From positions 32,791,979 through 32,855,978 of the forward strand of contig NC_063188.1 of NCBI RefSeq assembly GCF_023159225.1: a DNA stretch of 64,000 bases. The letters are read 5' to 3'. Position numbers and translations under genes: made by a program. Of this stretch, positions 22,051-33,837 are shown piece by piece (positions within the stretch are counted from its first letter, which is position 1; each line of letters begins with the position of its first letter). The notes below the pieces were generated by a model. The model ran no database searches, had not been told where the DNA came from, and was given only the letters and a program-made list of their open reading frames with translations. Source of the DNA: Perognathus longimembris pacificus (Eukaryota; Chordata; Mammalia; Rodentia; Heteromyidae).

Positions 22051-24120
22051 TGGTAGAGGGGACAAATAGTAAAGAAGCACTCAATCCATGATGGTTACTG
22101 TGTGTTGGTAAATTGTTAAGTATGTGCAAATATCTGATGGTGAAGTTCAAGCCAGTTTCCAGGGCTATCAAGCTCTTTGCATAAGACAGGATAAAACTGA
22201 GTGTGATGGTAATCTGGATCTTACAGGCTAGAACAGGAAATGTAGAATGGAAGGTTCTGGATGCCCTTCTATAGAAGAACTGTTTCTTCCATAGGGAATA
22301 TTCTGAAATGCGTGTGCAAGGCCACATAATTCTGTATAACAATAATACTGTGCCAGGATTGATGGAGATCTTTTTGGGACCCATCCTCACCACAAGAATC
22401 ACTCTTTTACAGATTTTAACCTCTCTGAGAATGGAGGCAGTTTTTATACATGTATACTTACACACTCATACACACAGTTATACACATACATTAATATGTA
22501 AGTGTACATATACATATATGGTATATACATATGCCTGTGTGTCTATCTTCATGTATGTGTGTATGTGTATGTATGTATGCATGCATGTCTGAGACAAAAG
22601 CCAAAATGAGTGGCCAGTGATTACAGATGAAATCTGAGGCAGTATCTTCTTGCATTCCAACTTCTAACCCCATGGAAAAGAGCTAAACAGTGGCCTATGT
22701 TGGCCTGTTTCCTGATTTCAGGAACATAAATCCAATCAACTGAAATGCCTCCTGTTTGTGCTGGCTACCCAAGGCCCCTCAAGACTACACAGGAAATCAT
22801 TAAAATTCCTTATATTTTCTCCAAGCAAAGGCATACCCAGTCAAGTCAAGCGTCTCCCTTCTTCCTTTTACCCACAGGAGATCCAGGGATCTTGAGGTCT
22901 TCGATTCAAGGAAAGCACCTTCTTCTGTTTTGAGGCTTGAGGATTGCCCGCTTCATGAGTTAGACTCAGTCACAATTGCAGTGAATTATCTACGGATTCT
23001 TGGCAGACACAGAAGTGTTTCCTTATCTCTATCATTGTACCTGAGCAATCACATATTTTTGCTTCACAAGGCCTACTCAACCTGATTATGCTTTTTGTTT
23101 TCCTCCTGTAGCCACACCTGAAAAAACAGGGCCTCTACTCAGAGTGAGAAATACAGCCCCAGAGACTCACAAACCCTTCAATCTTCTGTGACTCAAAGAC
23201 TTTTAAGACCAGATCTCCACTTCCATTTGGCCCTTTGAAACTCAAAGCCTGAAACATCCTGTTCTTTTGCCACATCTGCTTCTTTACCATACAGCTGGAG
23301 CTGCTCCAGAGGGACAGAAGGATGAGTTCAAACATACCCATCTTAAACTTTTACATGTGGCTTGTCATCAACCTACAAGGAGGGCTTAAACTAAAGCTTA
23401 GCATTCTTCTCATTCCTTCTTTTCTAATTAACAACATATGATTTTCATTCCCTTCCCTTTACTCTCCTCTTAGGAGCTCTCTGCTTTTCACAGTGCAAAA
23501 AACCCAAAGACAGTTGAAATGTAGGCCAACACTAGTTCATTGATTACTGGGTTTGTCTTCTTCCAGTGTAAGTCTCAAATCACTTCTATATGCAAATCTG
23601 ACTAATGCTAAAAAAAATCTGGCTTTATCCTAAATTCAAGCAAGCAAGCAAACAAACAAGTATAAGGACATTTGTGGCTCTGTGTTGTCTTGGGTATGAC
23701 AGATGCTCCCTGGCCTGAGCCCTCATAGTGAGTACATAAAGCAAGGAAGTAATCTCTGAGCAGCTTTCTCATAGTTGGGAGTTTTGACCTCTTCAACCCA
23801 AACTTAGATTTTCTGGCTGTTTCCCCTACTTACACCCTTTTTATTCTAACTGTATGCTTTCTAGAGTGTTCCAAGACGCTAAAAGAGAGTGAGAGAATAA
23901 TTTTTAATCCAAAAGAATATATCTTGATGGCATAATGGAATGGTGAGCTGTTTAGGGATTTAAGCTTCTTTCTCATGATCAAGAAAGTATATGACCAAGG
24001 TGATCATCTCTAAAGCCTTTGTGAAGATTCATATGCCTCCAGGCTCCCAATTTACATACCCAGAATCCCATGAACTCCATCTTGGGAGCTAGGTTTTGTG
24101 CTTGGCTACAGACCTCCCAC
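22051..24120. other. Unrecognised, with a compound AC/TA/TG tract
   Basis: A degenerate (AC)n-(TA)n-(TG)n tract lies at 22445-22592. Minus-strand ORFs (for example 21995-22465) show no domains. No gene is called. Confidence 0.45.
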
Positions 24121-24126
24121 AGAAGC

Positions 24127-24640
24127 TGTTGGGGACAGCTGTGCCTTTAAGAGGCCACAGCTGGCTTTAGCCTGTCCCCTCCCCTTCCGCCTTTAACAGG
24201 AAGAGAACCCCCGCCCCTGGGGTCGAGCACGAGTCTGATGGCTGGGACCCCAGAAACCCAATCCTTGGGGGGCTGGGTCTCCGCCCACAAAGGAAGTCCC
24301 CTGACATCACTTGATGGACAGCCCTCGTGACCAACCTGTAGTCCCTCTCCTGTGCCCGCCTTTGGGGGTATATCTGTTGGCTCCTCATTTGAATAAACAG
24401 AACGCCACAGAGGCATTCTCCGAGACCACCACGCGCCCGTGTCTTTCCTTGGGCTGGTGGGCATGGGGTCTCGCAACCACACACAAACCGAGGCTGCATT
24501 GGGACCCCGCTTCCGCAATTAACCTCTACTGGCCAGGAGGCGTGAGAGAGCGAGTATGGATCCCACATGAAAGAAGCAGACAAGCCCAGGAAACCCCCCT
24601 CGGATGGGGGTGTAGAGCGAGGCCCGGCAAGAGCCAATGC
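24127..24640 (+). repeat. GC-rich LTR-like block (ERV U3/R and adjoining leader-like sequence)
   Basis: It starts TGTTGGGGACAGCTG and carries a TATA-like 'ggtatatct' (24367-24374) and a polyadenylation signal at 24392-24397. A GT-rich 'ggtctcgcaacca' end lies near 24478. About 160 bp of GC-rich sequence follows, up to 24640. CpG and GC content are far above the flanks, which suggests a young or transferred ERV piece. No TSD or clear tRNA primer-binding site was found, so class and right boundary are uncertain. Confidence 0.45.
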
Positions 24641-24649
24641 CTGTAAGTG

Positions 24650-25149
24650 GTGAAGAACAGTTTTTCTTAGGTCATGCTAAGATCTAGTCTTAATGGATGC
24701 ATAAATTAAAGCACAGGCAGAAATATGGCTTGAAGGGCTCCTGACTTCATGACTGCCCTTAGAGCCCACAGGAAGCCCCCTTATTCTACAGACACATATA
24801 GACAATAAAGAGCCTCCCCTACAGAGGGCCCACATGGGAAATACCCTTCCTCTCTTGGAATAAGCCAATTGCTTCAATTACATGGGTTAGAGTAACTAGG
24901 GTTTGTATTCTGTGACAGATATCATGCTCTCCTAGGTTAAAAGGTGACACTCACCATGGTGTAACAGCTGCAGGAGTGCTAGTGGCTAAAGAGATAATGC
25001 ACCTAATTTCAATCTCCATGAGTAAAGTTAGTAAAGGGAAAAGTAACAGTATAGAAAGACCTAGAAGGAATCTTGATAGCGGTTGTTTCCTTGGCCTGGA
25101 ATACCATACCCCACTTTCTTCATCACTCCTAATAAGCCTTCACCAAGCC
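24650..25149. other. No recognised feature
   Basis: Unique-looking sequence with no supported gene or repeat. Confidence 0.4.
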
Positions 25150-25236
25150 AAACAACTGCATACCAAAGGTACAGCTGTCCAATCCCTAACATAATGCAAT
25201 ACTCCCCATATGTTGCATGTTTGTTGAATAAGTAAA
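25150..25236 (+). repeat. L2 3'-end fragment
   Basis: 'tgttgcatgtttgttgaataagtaaatg' resembles the L2 end '(a)atatttgttgaatgaatg', preceded by diverged L2-like sequence. Confidence 0.4.
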
Positions 25237-25600
25237 TGAAAGCTACTAGTAGCTTCTACCGATTAACTTATGTATGATCTCATTCTAGTGTGATAACGCT
25301 AGCTTAGTCTAGCAATCTCCCGTTTGAGATCACTAAGCTAAGACAGAGAGAAAGTAAAAAGGTTGAACTCAAAGTTGTTGCAGGAAAAGAGCAATGGATA
25401 TGGATTTTTGCATTTAGAAGTACAGGGGAGTGAAAGAAAGAATCAGAAAGAGATGAGGAAAGGCAAGACTAACGTGTCTATTCTCCTGTCAACAGACAGT
25501 AGTAGTTTTTGATAGATTTTTTTTCTGTACTTCTCTCCATAACAATAATTCTAGTTGGCCTGAACTGGAGGGACTCATATATTTTAGTTTTTCAGAACCT
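25237..25600. other. No recognised feature
   Basis: AT-rich sequence with purine-rich runs near 25430-25470. No gene is supported. Confidence 0.4.
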
Positions 25601-26018
25601 CAGCATTTTCCCAAAGGCTCATGTGTTAATGGTTTGGTTCTGTCTTTGCACTGTTGGGAGGGGTTGGAAATGTTAAGAGATAGAGCCTGGTGGAAGGACT
25701 TTGGATCAATTGTGAAATCCTGGTATATTTTCTTGCTTTTTGTCTTTTATTTGAAATGCTGATGATTGAACTCAGTACCCAAAGCTTGCTAGACAAGTGC
25801 TCTGCCACTTCTGCTACATCTCTTGTTTATCCTTCCTTCCTCCCCCCCCACCTCAGCTAGGTGGTTAGAGTTTTGCTCTACCATATGCTTCTGGTTGCTC
25901 AAAGCAACCAGAACAACTGATCATGAACTGAAACCAATAGGACTGATCCAAAAAAGCCTTTTTTCTTTATGAGTTGGCTTATTTGTGTATTTGTTATAAT
26001 GACAGAGACTAGAATAAC
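25601..26018 (+). repeat. MaLR-type LTR interrupted by an ID-like SINE
   Basis: 'tcccaaaggctcatgtgtta', 'gcactgttgggaggggttgg' and the end 'ttgttataatgacagagact' match the order of MLT1/MST LTR blocks. The ID-like SINE at 25735-25830 splits it. Confidence 0.65.
25735..25830 (-). repeat. ID-like SINE
   Basis: On the plus strand 'gctgatgattgaactcagta' ... 'gctagacaagtgctctgcca' is the complement of an ID element with recognisable B and A boxes. It is diverged. Confidence 0.65.
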
Positions 26019-26311
26019 AATCCCAGTTTATTAATGAAGTTTTAAAGTAAAAAAGCAATAGCGTTTTATCGAGAATTAAAAACTCTAGCATAGGAATTTA
26101 AGTTAATTATGAATAAATGATATTTCATAAAAAGGCAATAGAACCCTAAATTATGATAAAGATCAGATAAAAACAAGACTATGAAGAAGAGTATAAGGTG
26201 AAAGAAATCTCAAATCTCTATTCTAAATTCAAGGTCTTCTCCACTAGATATGACTGTTATATAACAGCAGAAGGATATAATATATAGTCTTCTGTTTTGT
26301 CTTATTTTATT

Positions 26312-26550
26312 ATCTTTAAGTAGTTGTACAAAAGAGTTTCCATTTAACAAAGCAGTTTATAAGTATAATACATATTGATTAATGTCACCCCTTTCATCTT
26401 CTTACCCATTTCTCCAACATACTGCTTCCTTCATTTTTCCTAATTTTGTAGCGTATACCTTGAATTCTTGACTGCATTCTGCTCCCTTCTCTTCTTCATT
26501 TTTCCATCACTCTCCACTTGACCCCACCCCACCCTTGATATACTATATAT
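26312..26550 (-). repeat. Older-family L1 3' UTR fragment
   Basis: On the plus strand 'ttaagtagttgtacaaaaga' ... 'cttgactgcattctgctccc' matches copies at 8343, 42083 and 59075. This defines an L1 3' UTR family older than the 'ctgtac...caataaag' type. Confidence 0.7.
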
Positions 26551-26637
26551 AGTTTTTTTTTTTAAGTTTTTAAATGGTTATCATAAAGGTGATGTACAGA
26601 GGGATTACAGTTTCGTAAGCCAGGTAAAGAGTACATG
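26551..26637 (-). repeat. Younger L1 3' end, very short
   Basis: On the plus strand a T-run is followed by 'ggtgatgtacagagggatta' and 'aagccaggtaaagagtacat', the complement of the common L1 3' terminus. Only about 85 bp is present. Confidence 0.7.
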
Positions 26638-27152
26638 TGATGGTTAATTTTATGTGTCAACTTGATTAGGTCAAGTTGTTGAACATTATTCTTGGTTTGT
26701 CTGTAAGGAAAAATTCATCCTTATTGTAGGTGGTGCTCATCCAATTGGTTGAAGGCCCGGAAAAAAGACTGCCTCTCTTCTATAGTATGAATTTTTGTGT
26801 CACTCCATAAATTCATTGTGCTCTCTAGTACAATAGTGTTAAGAGACATCTTTCGTGGTTTTCAGTGAGTGTTCCACTCTCAAGAATGGCTTAAAGTCTT
26901 GTAAAAGGGTTCTGGGGGAAGTTCATCTTTTGTGTTCCTTCCACTAATGTGAACCACAGCCTCCATCCCCTCTGGGGACATAAACAACAAGGCTCTATGT
27001 TGGAAGCAGAGAGTAGCCATATCACATTAGCAATGTATAGGCATCTTGATCTAAGACTTCCTCGAATGCAGAACTGTGAGAAGTGAATTTCTGTCCACTC
27101 CAAATTATCTAGTCTAATATATTTTGTTATACAGCGCAATTTGACTGAGACA
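26638..27152 (+). repeat. ERVL/MaLR-type LTR
   Basis: It starts 'tgatggttaattttatgtgt' and ends 'caatttgactgagaca', with a late 'aactgtgagaagtgaatttc' block typical of mammalian MLT/MST-like LTRs. TG...CA termini are preserved. The exact family is not determined. Confidence 0.65.
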
Positions 27153-27423
27153 TTCTCCCATGAGTGAAAGGGAACTCTTCCTTTCAAATTGTGTGAGCTG
27201 GGTTCGTATTTTCCTGTCTTTGGACTTGAGGGAAAACATTGACCATTTCTTTTTGGGCCTTTTTATTTGTAACAAAAAACACTTCTCTTTAAAATTATTT
27301 TAGACCTTCAAAATCTCTCTTTTTTAGTATAGAAACTATCTTTCTTCAATAATTTCATACTCAAAATATTTTCTGCTGAAGCAGTAGATAAATTATAGCT
27401 GTAAAAGTATCAAAAACAAATAC

Positions 27424-27539
27424 AAGGCTAAGGTGGCTCAGGACTGGAATCCTGGCTATTTAGGTGGCTGAGATATAAGAATTAAGGTGGAAGCCAGGCA
27501 GAAAAATCCAAGAGACTACTCTCCAATTAACCATCAAAA
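27424..27539 (+). repeat. B1-like/Geo composite SINE, left part (host of a nested SINE)
   Basis: The B1-like left half, up to 'ctctccaattaaccatcaaa', is separated from its Geo half (resuming at 27762) by a younger IDL-Geo insertion. Confidence 0.85.
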
Positions 27540-27552
27540 ATCTGGACTGGAG

Positions 27553-27748
27553 GGCTGGGAGTATGGCATAGCGGTAGAGTGCTTGCCTAGCGTGCATGAA
27601 GCCCTGGGTTCGATTCCTCAGTACCACATAAACAGAAAAAGCCAGAAGTGGCGCAGTGGCTCTAGTGGTAGAGTGCTAGCCTTGAGCAAAAAAAGAAGCC
27701 AGGGACAGTGCCCAGGCCCTGAGTTCAAGCCCCAAGACTGGCAAAAAC
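27553..27748 (+). repeat. IDL-Geo SINE nested in a B1-like/Geo SINE
   Basis: A full dimer from 'ggctgggagtatggcatagc' to 'agactggcaaaaa'. TSDs are ATCTGGACTGGAG (27540-27552) and ATCTGTACTGGAG (27749-27761), 12 of 13 identical. The A box ('tagcggtagagtg') and B box ('gggttcgattcc') of the IDL promoter are well preserved. Confidence 0.93.
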
Positions 27749-27761
27749 ATCTGTACTGGAG

Positions 27762-27858
27762 GCATAGCTCAAACGATAGAGTGCTAGTGACGGCCATGAG
27801 CAAAAATGCCACACAAAACTAAGAGGCCCTGAGTTCAAGCCTCAGTATAAGCACAAAT
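27762..27858 (+). repeat. B1-like/Geo composite SINE, right part
   Basis: It resumes with 'gcatagctcaaacgatagag' and ends 'cctgagttcaagcctcagta' plus an A-rich tail, completing the element begun at 27424. Confidence 0.8.
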
Positions 27859-28127
27859 AAAAGACATAATTGTGAATTTAATAGGTTGTGAAAAGTAATC
27901 GAAAAAAATTTGATTATCAAATTATGCCTTTGGTTAGCATTTGGTTATCATCTTTTGGTTAGTATGGCATTTTCTTTTCTCAACCTTTCCTTTTCAGCCC
28001 ATCTGTTTAAAAGCTAAAGTAAGCAGCATGGAGTTGAGTTTGTTGTTTTATTCATCATAACACTCTATTTTCTTTTCTTTTTTTGTGGTGTACTGAAGTT
28101 TGGTTTTGTTGTTGTTATGGTTTTGTT

Positions 28128-28362
28128 TCTTTTTGGTGCCAGTATGGAGGCTTGAACCCAGGGTCTTAGCACTGTCCCTGAGAGTTTTTGCTCAAGGCTA
28201 GTGCTCTACCACTTGAGACATAGCTGCACCTCTGGCTTTTTGGAGGTTAGTTGGAGATAAGAGTCTAATGGACTTTCCTGCCTGGACAGGCTTCAAACCA
28301 GGGTCGTCAGGTCTCAGCCTCTTGAGTGGCTAGGATTACAAGTGTGAGCCACCTGCACCCAG
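28128..28362 (-). repeat. B1-like/Geo composite SINE
   Basis: The plus strand shows the complement of Geo ('ggcttgaacccagggtctta') and then the complement of the B1-like half, ending 'gtgtgagccacctgcaccca'. It is full length but diverged. Confidence 0.85.
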
Positions 28363-28363
28363 C

Positions 28364-28566
28364 ATGGTACTGAAGTTTGAACTCATGGCCTCACACTCTT
28401 GCTCAGCTTGCTTGCTCACAACTGGCACTTTATACTTGATCCATGCCTCCAACCTAATAATGTTTTGTTAATTATTTTGGAGACAGAGCCTCCTGCACAT
28501 TTCTGGCCAGATTGGCCTCCTATGTTAGTATCCTGAGTAGCTATGATTAAGGGCAGGAGCCACCTT
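28364..28566 (-). repeat. Older B1-like/Geo composite SINE
   Basis: 'tggtactgaagtttgaactc' ... 'gtatcctgagtagctatgat' is a second, more diverged copy in tandem with the previous one. Confidence 0.7.
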
Positions 28567-28569
28567 TTG

Positions 28570-29960
28570 CAATGCTATCTGTTTCTTTTTACTGGAGTAT
28601 TCAACCTATTTACACTTAATTACTGTTAGGTAAAGACTTGGCATTTTATTATTTTTTCTTATTGCTTCATAGTTTCTTTTTTCTTCCTTTCTTGCTGCGT
28701 TCCTTTCTGATATGATGGCTTTTTGTGGTGGTATGCCTTAAATTCTTTGTCATAATATTTTGTGTATGTATTGCAAGTTTCTCTTTTGTAATACTATCAG
28801 GCTTACATAAAGCATTTTATAGTTATAGCATCATTAATTTTTAAATTGTATTTGGTAGTTGTATAAAGGAGGTGCCTATTTTAAGCTGAATATCTTTCTT
28901 GTATATGAACCACTTTTAGTTCTCTCTCACAACTTAGGTTATTTTTATCACATCTCTTAAATATCATGTACCTATTTATTGCTTTAATTATTTTGTTTTT
29001 CTTTTTAACTTTTATTGTAGATTTGAAAGTGATTGTTGCACAATCGTTACAATAGAGCTTTTTGTTGTTCATAACATTCTTGGCCATCGGGGTTTTATTT
29101 TTCTTTCAAGAATTTGATTTTGTCACTTTACTGGCCCACAAGGTTTCTGATGAAAAAAATGTATATTATTATTGACATTCCCTGTGTGTGGTGGGTGTCT
29201 TTTCTTTTACTACTTACAAAACTTTGTGTAATGCTTGATAATTTAATTATAATGGGTCGCAGTAGATACCTCTTTAGATTTGATATGTCTAGAGATATTT
29301 GAGATTCATAAATTCGGATAAGCATTTCTTTCCCAAAATTTGAGAAGTTTTTATCCATTACTTGTTTAAATAGACATTATTCTTATGTTCTTTCTCCTTT
29401 TTCTTTTTGGACTTCTATAACGTGCATATTGTCCTTTTTCAGAGTATCACCCAATAGATTTCTTTTCATTTTTTTTCAATTGTTTTTTTTTTCTTTTTGC
29501 TCTTCTAAATAATTTTAAATGAATGATCTTTGAATTTACAGACTTTTTACTGCTTGGTGAAATCTGTGGTTTAAGACTTGAGGTTTTTCTTTGGATTGGT
29601 CAACTGTAGAGATTCTGATACTTTAAATTTTGTTTCTCTATTTCTTGGTTAAGCTTTGTAAACCTTTTGGTAGTGGAAGTCAAACTCAGGACATTGGACT
29701 TGTAAAGCAAGTGCTTTGCCACTGAGCTACATCCCAGCCAAACTTTATAATTTGTATATATGTTGTCTTTCTAGTTTGATTTACTTCTGTATCTTCTTGT
29801 AGTTGAATGAGTTTTTAAAAGAGAATTCTTTTAAATTTGCTCCAGTTACATCAGATATGTTTTTACATTAGATATTTTTTTAAGATTTGATATTGAAACA
29901 TTAATGTCAGATAGTAATGTCATGCATCTGTGATCAAGGAAGTGATCACCTTCTCCAGTC
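28570..29960 (-). repeat. Ancient L1M-like sequence, minus strand
   Basis: 'ttactggagtattcaaccta' followed by 'tttacacttaattactgtta' and long T-rich stretches resemble the antisense of old mammalian L1 coding sequence. An ID-like SINE interrupts it at 29665-29741. No open frame survives. Confidence 0.5.
29665..29741 (-). repeat. ID-like SINE
   Basis: 'gtagtggaagtcaaactcag' ... 'gctttgccactgagctacat' is the complement of an ID element, with moderate divergence. Confidence 0.7.
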
Positions 29961-29964
29961 TTTA

Positions 29965-31163
29965 CAAGTTTGCTTTGGCTGGAAAAGTTTTCACCAGTAG
30001 ATCCAGCCCGGGGCTCTGGACAAGTCAGTTTGTAGCATCTGTAGTTCAGAGGGGCTTGCTTCTGAGGTGCTGAGCTAGGTTATTTTGCATGTATTCAGAT
30101 TGAGTCGGTCAAATAGTTGCACTTCTGTTAGAACTCTACAGTTGGGTGGGGCTTCTGGCTGGTTTCAAGGTCATTTGGGGCCACTGACTAGACTCCAAAA
30201 TCTCCTGTGGTTGAATGAGACTATACTCCCTTTCCAGGTGGTACCACTAATTAAACTACATTTAGACAAGGTGTCAATGTGGGTTACACAATTGGATAGG
30301 CTTCAAGTTCTCCTCCTTAGCTGGGTTTAGTTGGTGGTGAGGCTTTTTTATTCAGTTGGGCCCCTGGCTGTGCTCCAAAATCACCTCCAAAGTCACAGAG
30401 TTTGTTTCTAGGCCAAGTGGTGCCACTATCTAGACTTTGCAATCAGAAAGGGCCACAGTATTTGGTTCTATAATGAGGCATTTCTGTAGGTTAAGCTATC
30501 AAGTTAGGCAGGAGGTTATCTCCATTCCCAAGCCAGAAAGACGGCTAGAGATCCAAGGTGAGTAGAATTACTGATCATGCTCCTTGGCCCGCCAGTGCCA
30601 TTGGCTTGATACATAGGTAGGTAGCCTGCTAGCTGGGTTCACTGTTGGGTGACTTGTCTAACAGATACAAGGCTACCACCAAGATTCACATTCTAATCTC
30701 TGTGAGCCTTGCTCTTTTCTGTTTTGCCAGCTAAATTTAGGTTGGATAGCCTTGGTAATTCTGTTAGTGTTCCCTATGATAAGAGACAGAGTGGGCCACG
30801 GAGGAAGTGTCCCACATAACTGGAATAAGCTAGATGTCTTTTTAGGCTTTGTTAAGTCTCTGTTTACTTGTCTGAGAAATTGTAGGCTAAGGGAATATGT
30901 ATAGTATGGAGCTATGCTAGCATGGATGAGTAAAAAATACAAAGTAAAATCACCTCTCCTTTCCTTTTAATATGGAATTTTCACAGATTTTGTGCATGAA
31001 TGGAGTACTTCACGCATATTGCTGGGATCTGGGATTTTCAGTAAAACATGATCTGTAGATAGTAGTTGCCGTTTGGTATTTGTGTGAAAATTAGGGATTG
31101 GAATCTTGTATTCTGCCATCTTTCTCACATTAACTCACTCTTCTTTTGGGGTCTTTAGCTTGG
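29965..31163. other. No recognised feature
   Basis: Unique-looking sequence. The 81-codon and 89-codon ORFs here lack recognisable domains. Confidence 0.4.
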
Positions 31164-31300
31164 TGGCTTTCAGAATGGATATTATACGATTTGATTGCCT
31201 GGATCTCAGTCCATTAGACATGAACTGGAACCATACCATCAGCTCTTTTTGGTCTTCTTATACTTGCTGATGGCAGGTCATATTAATGTGTCTTTGACTG
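31164..31300 (+). repeat. Fragment resembling the LTR family at 26638
   Basis: 'catgaactggaaccatacca', 'tcagctctttttggtcttct' and 'cttgctgatggcaggtcata' match the internal part of an old mammalian LTR-type repeat, probably the same family as at 26638-27152. Family assignment is from memory. Confidence 0.45.
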
Positions 31301-31382
31301 GCAATATATATATATGATATATTGTTATATACAATTATTATACATGTTTGGCATGGCATTTGATGTTTTGTGTATGTTTTTC

Positions 31383-31580
31383 TTTTGTCAGATGTGGGGC
31401 TAGAACTCAGGGCCCGGGTGCTGTCCTTAAGCTTTTGTGTTCATACTTAGTGCTGTACCACTATAAGATAAGAGTTTCACAGGTTTTCAAAAACTGTGCA
31501 GGTTGGCTTCTAACTGCAATCCTCAGAGATCAGCCTCTTGAGTAGCTAAGGTTATAGGCATGAGCCACCAGGACCCGACC
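31383..31580 (-). repeat. B1-like/Geo composite SINE
   Basis: Complement of Geo ('gggctagaactcagggcccg') followed by complement of the B1-like half ('ataggcatgagccaccagga'). Diverged. Confidence 0.8.
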
Positions 31581-32063
31581 TTTATATGCCATTTCTTATT
31601 CAACTAGTTAAGAAAACTAAGTTGTTTTCACATTTCAAGAAATAAATTAATGGTACCATCATAAATGGTTATACCTATACCTTTGCACACATACTTATAG
31701 CTGTGGTGCCAGAAAATTGGCTAAATCAAATGGCACACAAATTCAGAATTTTAATTTATATTGCCAAGTGGCTCTCCAAAAGGTAGTAGTATCCCAGTCA
31801 ATGGCACAGGAACATGTTATACCACCATTACTTTTGTTATTTGTTCAAATTTTTGCCATTATGACAAGTTTAAAATCAAACCACAATATCACCATCTTCT
31901 CTCTTTAGAATCTGCATCAATTCACTTATACTCTTCCTAAATTATGTATCTTGAACATGTCAAGATTTTCTTAGGGAAGTTCTAATTTTAACATAGGCAA
32001 GATGAAGATCATGTTTACTATCCTATGAGTTAAACCACGATGGGCAGTGTATCAAGGTCTGTT
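31581..32063. other. Unrecognised sequence, possible old repeat
   Basis: The 31720-31900 part has the feel of decayed L1 sequence but I cannot place it. No gene is supported. Confidence 0.35.
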
Positions 32064-32074
32064 TCAAGATACCC

Positions 32075-32263
32075 CTTTTTTCATTTCTTTATTGTCAAAG
32101 TTATGTACAGAGGTGTTACAGTTTCATACATAAGGCAGTGCATACCTTTCTTATCCAACTTGCTACCTTCTCTCTAACTCCCCCTCTCCCCCCTCCTCAA
32201 TTCCCTCCCCTCCATGAGTTGTGCAGTTGGTTTACACCGTGGCATAGTGTGTGAGTGCTTGCC
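32075..32263 (-). repeat. L1 3' end fused to a short IDL SINE piece, with TSD
   Basis: On the minus strand this is an L1 3' UTR truncated in 'ggtgtaaacc', with the usual 3' terminus and A-tail. At its 5' end (plus positions 32239-32263) lie about 25 bases matching the IDL head in the opposite orientation ('ggcatagtgtgtgagtgctt' against 'ggcatagcggtagagtgctt'). TSDs TCAAGATACCC (32064-32074 and 32264-32274) enclose both parts, so they arrived together. Confidence 0.8.
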
Positions 32264-32275
32264 TCAAGATACCCT

Positions 32276-33620
32276 TTAAAAATACCTTCTGAATATAAGA
32301 AAGCATTGTATCACTTTTAAGGAAAAACTTATATTTCAAAAGTAAATGTAAAAAGGAAAATTACATTATTAAGTTAGATGACTCATCCAAGAAGTGGTGG
32401 TCTTTGAGAATAAAGCAGACTAGTCTGAAAGATTGAAACTCTCTTTGTAAATAGCACTTGCCACATGTTCCAGTGGTAATATTCATTTCATTTATTATAG
32501 CTCTGTTGGGGAAATGTGAGGATGATTTGAGTGTCTAAAACGTCCAAATTAATTTTCAAGGCTGAGTGTTAATTGATACTTACCTCCTTAATACATTACT
32601 AAGCTCTAATGAAATAGAACTACACAGAAAAGCCCTAACACTATGTTTAGTAAGTTATAAAAAGAGCATGACCATGTCAACAGAATCATTTCTCTGATAC
32701 TGAGGAAAATGACATGGCTGCAATAACATGGTTCTATTTTAAAGGTCACCATGAGCCAAGCTCTTGATAAATCAGACCTGACAGCCCCACAACAAATCAA
32801 TGATAACTAAACAAGCTTAAATTTCAAACAAATAAACAGAAGGTTGAAAGAAGAGTCATTAAATGCAGCCGTCTTAGCAGCTAGCACGGAAGAGATGGTA
32901 GTAACTTGAGAAAAGATACATGCTTGGCTGGCATTTCTGCTTTAGTGCTGACAAAGGTGGCAGTGCTTTAGGCAAAGAAAACAATTTTTTCCCAGGCATA
33001 ACACTAGAAATGTTAACATCTGCCTTACTCCCCTTGGCCAATCACTTACTCAATCTATTCTTTCAAAATGTTTTCTGCATTTGTTCGTTCAACTCGATAG
33101 CTTCTCCCATCAGTCTAGGCTAGACATTTTTTCTCCATTAATGATTAAATGTTCTGTTTGAGATAAGTAACTTTAGACATGTCTTGCCAAATATGTATAC
33201 CCTGAAACCTATTTTTAAAGATTAAGTATTGGAATGCTCATTCCATTGCTTTCCCAGACATGTGGTTCTGCATTCTCCAAAAAGAAAATGAAATGTATCT
33301 GTATTTTCCTAGGCATATAAGAGATGACTTGATTGCTTGGTCTACAGATAGAAACAGAAAGATTAATGCCCAGTGATTCATTTTATGTTCAGGAAGGTAC
33401 CCTTGACGAGGTCAACTATCATAGAGTACATCAGTAGTTATGAATTCACCAATGAAGGATTTGCAAACCTGGGTTCCGTAGCTCGGTGTCTTCTGCCCAG
33501 TCTTTCCTCAATCTGTGTGTATATTTAGTTGATCAAGGAGGGAGACTTTGATCAAGATGCATTGTATTCATGAAGTGATATCTTGAATTGACACTCCTTT
33601 GTACATCTACTTAAAGATAA
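32276..33620. other. No recognised feature
   Basis: Unique-looking sequence with no supported gene or repeat. Confidence 0.4.
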
Positions 33621-33633
33621 AAAAGAAGCTTGG

Positions 33634-33837
33634 GGGCTGGGGATATGGCCTAGTGGCAAGAGTGCTTGCCTCGTATACATGAGGCCCTGGGTTCGATTCC
33701 TCAGCACCACATATACAGCAAATGGCCAGAAGTGGCGCTGTGGCTCAAGTGGCAGAGTGCTAGCCTTGAGCAAAAAAGAAGCCAGGGACAGTGCTCAGGC
33801 CCTGAGTTCACGGCCTAGGACTGGCCAAAAAAAAAAA
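33634..33837 (+). repeat. Near-intact IDL-Geo SINE
   Basis: The complete dimer 'gggctggggatatggcctag' to 'ctaggactggcc' plus A(14). The A box ('tagtggcaagagtg') and B box ('gggttcgattcc') are intact and perfect TSDs AAAAGAAGCTTGG lie at 33621-33633 and 33838-33850. The right half carries its own tRNA-like 'gtggctcaagtggcagagtg'. This is among the youngest elements in the window and a good reference copy. Confidence 0.95.

Noticed and set aside
21995..22465. 156-codon minus-strand ORF
   Set aside because: Covers part of a MIR and unrecognised sequence, with no domain.
24167..24637. 156- and 123-codon minus-strand ORFs
   Set aside because: They run antisense through a GC-rich LTR-like block where stop codons are scarce.
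33634..33720. tRNA-like A and B boxes
   Set aside because: They are the internal promoter of an IDL-Geo SINE, not a tRNA gene; no cloverleaf is maintained and the element has TSDs.
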